Notes under the pieces: model-generated
Database searches by the model: none
Told to the model about the DNA's origin: nothing
The model's input: the letters and a program-made list of their open reading frames with translations, nothing else
Translations under genes and position numbers: made by a program
Part shown: in pieces, positions 58,001-64,000 of the stretch
Numbering within the stretch: position 1 is the stretch's first letter
Layout: every line of letters starts with the position of its first letter
From: Phalacrocorax aristotelis
Lineage: Eukaryota > Chordata > Aves > Suliformes > Phalacrocoracidae
Direction of reading: 5' to 3'
Assembly (NCBI RefSeq): GCF_949628215.1
Contig: NC_134276.1
Coordinates: 134,726,125 to 134,790,124, forward strand
Length of the DNA: 64,000 nucleotides

Positions 58001-58726
58001 AACAAAGAGCCTCAGGATGGGGAGCCCACCTGAAGCTACAACACAACAGCAGTGGGGCTACTCAAGGAGTTGCATGACTCCTCCCACAAGGGCACAGGAA
58101 TATCCAACACTACCAAGAATTGCACCAAAGAGAGGAAGAGTAGTGCATGCATGGGGAGTTTTACCCCTTACCACAGATGTAATTAATCAAAGAGGGTTTT
58201 GTGCTGAGACAAGACCTATCTCCTTACAGCTTCCATCTACAAGCTGCAGCCAAATGCAGCTGCCCTTAGCACTACAGGCCAAACTGCAGAGACTTGAGCC
58301 ACTATTCAAAGCAGCCACAAAAAGCAACAGTCTAACCAGAGAAAATTTAAAGGACAAGGAACCCAGAGGCACCTACCCAACCTCCTCCTGTACCCACCTT
58401 CTTCAGGATTCTTGCTTTCCCTGTATGGAAAGACAGGCAAAAAGAGCTAAGATGTACCATGTAACGGCCAACTGGGTGGAAGAGATGAAGTTACCTTTCT
58501 CCTCCTTGCCCACCTTGTGAAGAGTCATTATGTTCTCTTTAGATTCAGTGGTTTCACTGTGGGGTCAAGAATAGCAAGTTTTGACTGAAGCGAAGATACA
58601 GTTTAAAAAGGAAGGATTGTCCCAATTTGGATTGAAGACTAGAGAGGTTTGTGTCCCCTCCAATTCCATTTGGTGCCTCTAGAGCCTCTTGGTCATCAGT
58701 TTGTCCCATTCCACTGCGTTGACCAT
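52086..58726. other. Intergenic plus probable NECAP1 3' UTR
   Basis: No coding family is recognisable. A T/G-rich stretch lies at 56138-56212. NECAP1 transcription continues into this region past the stop at 58727. Minus-strand polyadenylation-like hexamers occur near 56493 (ATTAAA) and 56163 (AATAAA), so a 3' UTR of roughly 2 kb is possible but not proven. The 193-codon plus-strand frame at 57939-58520 is antisense to this region and has no domain. Confidence 0.45.
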
Positions 58727-61700
58727 TCAGAACTGGACCCAGTTGGACTGCTGAGGAGCCTGATTGGGAACAGCACTGAAATAAAGAAAGGACAATCAAA
58801 GGAGCAGATCCAATAAGACTTCTTAACTTATGGCTCTTTCAGTGCCCATCAGGACACGACATTTCTTGTGCGCATTTCCCTTCACCACAGTTTACCTGGA
58901 TGCAGTGCTGAAGTCTCCCCAGAGGTCTGTGGTAGCTGATGCTGGTGCCTTAGATGCAGATGCAGGAGCATCTAAGTCTAATAGAATATCTAAGGCAGAG
59001 GGGAAAAAAAAGGAGGGGGGGAGGGGGGGTGGAAAAAATCAAGCTAATCAAGAAAAAAACCCACAGGCATTTAAACTATCACCTTACATAAACTGCTGGA
59101 TGCAGGGGCAGAGAATCTTTGAAGTGACTCCAGCTCTCCCTCCAGAAGCACTTAGACTTTTTAAGGATTTTGTTATAACAACATACCAGCAGATCCTCTT
59201 GCTGAATGTGCACTAAGCCTCCAGCTCCTACTACAGGGGTACATCATCTTCAAGAACTATTCAGACTCCACCTAGCATACCAACTGGCAGATTTGTGACA
59301 TATTACCTCTTCCAGTAGAAATATGGCTCAGACACAGCCCAAACTCAGCAATCATTAACAGCTGCCAAGCAAGCATCACCTTAAAAGTACAAACCCCAGT
59401 CTGTACTGATACTGGTGATTGGCCCACCGCAGATGCAAGGACCTTGAACTGGGCCTTACTGAACTTCACACATATATACACACATGTGTGTGCATATATA
59501 TGCATGTATGAAGTTCAACATTTATATTCTTAGATATTTTATTATTTTATATATTATATAGAATTATACTTATTTTTAAAATAACCCACTATACCCACAA
59601 TCCCACTATACTTCACACTTCTTCCTTTCTCCCTATTCAAAGCCACTCAAGAAGTGCTTTTCCTGCATCTTTCAACAATAACCACAAGTTTATCTATATT
59701 TTTCTGCAGAAAGCAAGTGACTGTGCAGTGCTTTCCTGGATACCTTACACAGCTCTGCCAGTGCCCCTAAAACACATATAAATTCAAAAAAAACCCAACT
59801 ATTTAAATTTCGTACACTCCCCTCCAGATCATTTTGGTTTTGCCTTTTGCAAGGACAGGATCTCCAACGCTGCCCTCCTTGCAAGGAGAACAAGCAGGTA
59901 TTATTAAGCAAGCATGGAGATCCTCAGGTCAAAGAGAGCAAAGCCCTCAGGACACATCATGTCTCACAGGGCACTGTTGGCACTAGATTGAACACTAGTT
60001 CCCTGAAGCAGGCCTCAGTCCTCTCTATGCACCTACTAGTGTCTGACAGACTGTTTGCTCTCTGTTAATATTTACCTGCACCGCTCCCGTTACTGGATTT
60101 CAGCAAGGGTGGTGGTGTGACATGGTTGGCAATGGCTGTGGAAGAAGGGGGGGGTATAGGAGGGACTGCAATTTTGCCTCCTGGTGGGGGTGGCAGCAGG
60201 CTTAGGCCCCCTGATCCAGACACACGGGGCTTGGCTGCTCCTCCTTTCTTTGTCATCATGTTCTGTGTAAAGAGAAAGGACAAGTGAGGAATAGTCTCCA
60301 TTGGCATATCCAGAGAAATAAGTAGGGTGAACTGGGCTTACCCCGATGTTCAGTTTGATGGTCTGCCCTTCCTTAAACCCTAAGTCTAATTTGGGACGTG
60401 TGTCAGCTTCCTGGGACTCCTTGGAGATCTCAGTCTCCTGCTTCACCCACCTAAAAAGAAGAGAGGAAGACATAAGACCTTGTGGCAACGGGGAACAAGG
60501 CTTCAAAAAAAGTGCATGGTTCCTCTCCCCACCCAGCCAAATAACTACCTTGCCTTGACTAACCAGCTACCTCCTACTCCCAGTGTAATACAGCAAAAAG
60601 CTGAGACCACCACAAACCCAAGAGACTAACACTGCACCTATAGCATCACAGGGCCTAAGCTTAAGACTTACAGATCTGACCCTGCATGACTCTCAGCTTG
60701 CGTGGCATTTGGCAGCACATTCAGACATCCCTGATGGAGCCAGAGCAGGGCTTCATTACCATCCCAAGGAAGCCTGCAGTAAATGAACATGCACCACCAC
60801 CCACCATGTTCTACAGACCAGAGGAAAAACAGCATTCCAGAAAAACATAACTCACTTGAAGTGATCCTGCAAAGAGACGTTGAAGTCAAAGGCATCACCA
60901 CGATCCGTGAAGCCAATGCCTATAAAAGCACTTCGTCCTAGCAAGGAGACAGGAGGAGTCATTGGAGGTGCCCCGCAAATGGGCCCTTCTGTTCATTCAC
61001 TCCAAAATCCTTCTGCTTCTCCTAAACCATTCTGTGCTACCTCCCTGCGACACACCTGCAGCTGGACACCAGCAGCTCACAGCAGTCCATTGCTCCCAGA
61101 CTTCAGGACACGTCCTTCTTCCCATGTGGCGCACTCAGAAACAATGTAGGAAACCCTCCTCTGTTAACCTTGCCCTCCCACCCCTCCAGGCACATTATCC
61201 AGCCTTTTTAGCACTCCCAACACCATTTCAATCCACTTGGCATACACCCAGCTCCATGAGGCTAAGATTCTCCCACTCCTAGCACTTGGCACATCAATGA
61301 CCCCTCAACTCACCAGTCCCATCCTGAATTCGAATGACAAAATAGCGGCTGGAATCTGTCACAGTTTCTACTGCAATGCCAGGGTATTGATCTATAGGAG
61401 CCTGAGCGAAGAGTTCTCCTGCAAACAAAGAATCAGCTGTTAAAGAGAGCAACCTCTTGCTAAAGAGTGGCCAGGGTTGCCACTCACTACTCCGAGCAAG
61501 TTTAGAAGCACAGGCTCAGAAGCAACAATCATAGTCACAATCTTGCCAAGTCACAGCCTTTCCCTTACCGGAAACCTTATCCTCCAGTTTTATGTATGCA
61601 GTTTTGCCTTTGGAGGTGACACGAAGCCGCCCTGTCCAGTCCGGATGGTCCAGTTTCCAGTCAGATGCCCTGAAAAGAAAAGCAACTGTTCACAGATGAT

Positions 61701-63014
61701 ACATCAACCCCTCCACTTCTGCCCAACCACCTCAGCAGAAGTCTCTGCTCCCAAGCCTTTGACACCTGCAGTCGCCTTATTCCAATTCTCTCCCCAAACA
61801 ATATATGACATCTCAGATCCTGTCCCTTGCTGCCAGTTGACAGACATGGCTCTGACTGGGTAAAGAGAAATAGATACAGCCCAGAAAACATCAACTCTGT
61901 CTTTACCTTTATCACCTAGCAAAAGAAGGGAGACTGAAACCCAGAAATTCACTTAGAACAGTAAACCAAACGGCGACTAATAAGTGCCTTGTGAGCATCA
62001 GGAAAAATTAATTTAAAATTAATTAATAGCATGCTGAAAAGCCACTCCATTATTCTACCCTGTTGATGTAAAGTAATATCAAGTACCTCTGAACCTAGAG
62101 CAAGCTAGCTTACGCTATGTCATCATACACCCAGCCATCTTGACTAGTTAATCAAACTCTTTGCTACAGACTGTTGTGAAGGAAAAAAAGAAAAGGGGGC
62201 AGAGGGGGAAGAGAGAGAGAAAGCAAACCCCAACCTACAGGATTCTACAACTGGAAACAAACACCTGCAACCAGATGTGGCACTCATGATGGCAACAGTT
62301 TGCCAAGTTCAGCAAGTACCACTGATACCCATCAGTGCTTCAGAGCACAAGCCTATTTCTCCTGAAAGTCTGTGGGCACAGCTTACAAAGTCACACTCCA
62401 CCGGTTTTGGCTAAGGAAAGAGAGAAGGCATCTCTAACTCCTGGTCCTGCAGTCTCTTCTTAAGAATCATGCTGAACTCCCGGCTTCCTTTCTGCTACTG
62501 CGAGAGCCAACAGACCAAATTCTGCACCCCGCTATACCACATCAGAGCCCCATCCCAGGGAACGGGGCGCACTTGGGGAGAGGGGGAGGTGTCAGCTCTG
62601 CCTGCAAGAGCAAGTTACTGACGTGCCCCCACGCGATTACAGAGGAGCCCCCGCTCCTCCACATCACGGACCGAAAGCTCCCGCTTTTCGGCGCGGACCA
62701 CCTACTAGAGGCGACTCACGCCGCTACGTCCCCCAGATCTGCTGCTGGCGCGGACTAAACCCTAGGCCTGGCCTGCCCGCGGCCTCCCAAGGCCGCGCTG
62801 GGGGCGAGGACGCCCCCTTCCCAGGCCCAGCCCCCGGCCGCCCTGCCCGCCGCCGGCTGCTGGTCTGGGCCGGCCCGCACCAAGCCAGGGCGATCCAGGG
62901 CGCCGCGCACTCTCACCTGTACCCGCGGTTAGAGGTGCGCGGCGGGATGCGGTAGACGTTGACATCGGGCTTCACGCAGAGGACGGACTCGTACTCCAGC
63001 TCAGCTGCCGCCAT
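58727..63014 (-). CDS. NECAP1: NECAP1, adaptin-ear-binding coat-associated protein 1, complete
   Basis: Eight coding exons: 63014-62917, 61669-61569, 61418-61314, 60937-60856, 60450-60342, 60262-60076, 58989-58896 and 58775-58727. The total is 825 nt, 274 residues plus stop (human 275). All junctions are GT-AG with consistent phases. The protein begins [20 protein letters not shown]. Residues up to about 133 form the PHear domain: DWTGRL-type block, [52 protein letters not shown]. Then come [33 protein letters not shown] and a proline-rich part with [11 protein letters not shown]. The C-terminal DLWGDF motif and terminal NWVQF (WVxF, binds the AP2 alpha-ear) are intact. It works in clathrin-mediated endocytosis with AP2. 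Exon 7 is shorter than in human ([20 protein letters not shown]), a normal kind of linker variation. Alternative: NECAP2, but the start, linker and WVQF end fit NECAP1 better. Confidence 0.97.
58999..59036 (+). repeat. A/G-rich low-complexity tract with long G runs
   Basis: Runs of A8, then G7, G7 and shorter G runs lie within about 35 bp in NECAP1 intron 6. The G-rich strand is opposite to the NECAP1 transcript. Several close G runs could form a quadruplex in DNA. Confidence 0.7.
59465..59580. repeat. CA/TG/TA microsatellite followed by AT-rich sequence
   Basis: Alternating 'cacatatatacacacatgtg' and 'tgcatatatatgcatg' at about 59468-59508, then an almost pure A/T stretch to about 59580. 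It lies in NECAP1 intron 6. Confidence 0.8.
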
Positions 63015-63640
63015 CTCAGCCGCGAACCCCAACAAGCCGGCGAAGAGCAAGGGGTGGGAGCCTAATAACTGGGGGCGCTTCCGACCGCCATCTTTGATGA
63101 GGGCAGACACCGCCTACGGCCGCTGGAGCTGTCGGGTGGAAAGCAAGCAACGTTGAAGGCATAGAGGAAGGCATCTTGGATCCTGGCAGCAAAGCGCGGC
63201 GGTGGAGAAGTAGCCATCTTGGAGCCGGTTCTGACACAGCAGAGGGAGCCGGCGCCATCTTGAACCCTGGCAGCTCCCCCACAGAGCCTGGCGCGGCCAT
63301 GTTTGGTTAGGGCAGAGGGAGTGGTGCCGGGCGCCATGCTGGAAGCGGGCAGAGCCGCGCAGGGCGGGCTGAAGTGCCCCTGGGGAAGCTGACCGGGTTC
63401 CCCTCCGCGAGCTGGGGTCAGCTCCGCACCGCGGTGGCAACGAGCAAAAGGCGCCGGTGTCACGCCGAGAGCTGGGAAACCGGAGCTGGGCCGTGCCGAA
63501 GGGTGGTGGCGAGTTTTGTGCCGCCACGCAAATACCTGGGGGCGCTCGTGGGTTCCTGTGTGCCCCCGGCGGTGGGCTGGGGCGTCTCGCTGCTCCCCTG
63601 CGTGTTTTTCTTTCCTGGAGCCTTGGGTCAAAGCTTGGGT
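62540..63640 (-). promoter_or_regulatory. CpG-rich NECAP1 promoter and first exon region
   Basis: The sequence is visibly enriched in G+C and CpG compared with the rest of the window. It surrounds exon 1 (ATG at 63014) and extends upstream to about 63640 and into intron 1. This is the expected CpG-island promoter of a housekeeping adaptor gene. No TATA box is evident. Confidence 0.8.
63005..63345 (-). promoter_or_regulatory. Periodic array of YY1-like sites (AAGATGGC core) at the NECAP1 promoter
   Basis: On the plus strand the core 'gccatctt' or a close variant recurs at 63011 (ccatctc, overlapping the ATG), 63088 (ccatcttt), 63172 (gcatcttgg), 63213 (gccatcttgg), 63254 (gccatcttga), 63296 (gccatgtttgg) and 63333 (gccatgctgg). 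Spacings are 77, 83, 43, 41, 42 and 37 bp, close to multiples of 41. The flanks of neighbouring units share words such as 'ctggcagc' and 'agagggag', suggesting a degenerate tandem repeat. On the gene strand the motif reads AAGATGGC, the YY1 consensus core. Confidence 0.65.
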
Positions 63641-64000
63641 TTTAAGTGAAAATGTATTTTTGCGTGGCCTGTCGTGCTGGAATCAGGAGGCCTTTGGTAA
63701 AAGAGCAAACCAAAGAGAAAACACGGTGCAAACCATCACAAGTTTTGCAGCTAGAAGTGATGAAAACGCCTGCTATGTAAAGGTTAATTTCAGGAGGGTG
63801 ACTTCCCAGAAACGTGGCCAAAATAAGCGTATAGATAGTAGTTTATTTGTCCAATATGGTAAGATAAAGACTAGTAGCATTTAAACGTTTAAACCAGTGA
63901 AGAATAGTGTTGGAGTGTACTGCTATGCAGTGGCCTGTGACTGAGTCTCTAAAAGTAGTAAATATTTACTCTGAAAACTGGAAGAAGCAGCATAAGAAAA
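63641..64000. other. Upstream flank of NECAP1, no recognisable feature
   Basis: AT-rich sequence beyond the CpG-rich region. No divergent gene start is visible in the last 360 bp. Confidence 0.5.

Noticed and set aside
57939-58520. 193-codon plus-strand open frame opposite the NECAP1 3' end
   Set aside because: It is antisense to the likely NECAP1 3' UTR and shows no recognisable family, codon pattern or partner exons.

Overview
The window is vertebrate and almost certainly avian. Its interspersed repeats are nearly all CR1 LINEs, several ending in the CR1-type 8-bp tail (ATTCTRTG)n. No SINE background is visible, and the host genes are intron-rich with short, phase-consistent exons.

The window holds two gene neighbourhoods. 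From about 2.7 to 46.4 kb lies a small cluster of group II C-type lectin-like receptors of the CLEC4A/DCIR type. From 58.7 to 63.0 kb (minus strand) lies a complete NECAP1 gene, an endocytic adaptor, with its CpG-rich promoter at 62.5-63.6 kb. NECAP1 next to CLEC4A is also the mammalian arrangement, so this is old synteny.

Layout of the lectin cluster: (i) 1-2.2 kb, nested CR1 fragments. (ii) 2.9-7.3 kb, left arm of a near-identical inverted duplication; it carries the neck exon and three lectin-domain exons of a CLEC4A-like gene (plus strand) but no cytoplasmic or membrane exon. (iii) 7.3-8.7 kb, older diverged duplicate sequence and fossil lectin exons. (iv) 12.3-17.5 kb, a second receptor (plus strand) whose membrane segment contains a lysine. 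(v) 17.5-37.4 kb, no recognisable host gene, with CR1 debris concentrated at 29.7-35.8 kb. (vi) 37.4-41.8 kb, the right arm of the inverted duplication. (vii) 38.2-46.4 kb, a complete six-exon CLEC4A-like gene (minus strand, 230 codons) with an ITIM (ITYAEV) at its N-terminus. Its last four exons lie in the right arm.

The main biological reading is a candidate paired receptor set: an inhibitory ITIM receptor and an activating-type receptor that would need an ITAM adaptor. Their lectin exons have exchanged sequence. The two 4.3-kb arms are almost identical, while homology just outside them is clearly older. A stretch of about 275 bp of the second receptor (end of exon 4 plus intron 4) is nearly identical to the arms although its flanks are diverged. 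Both patterns fit recent gene conversion, and the arms could also mediate inversion of the 30-kb spacer. The other notable item is a roughly 41-bp periodic series of YY1-like sites over the NECAP1 promoter.
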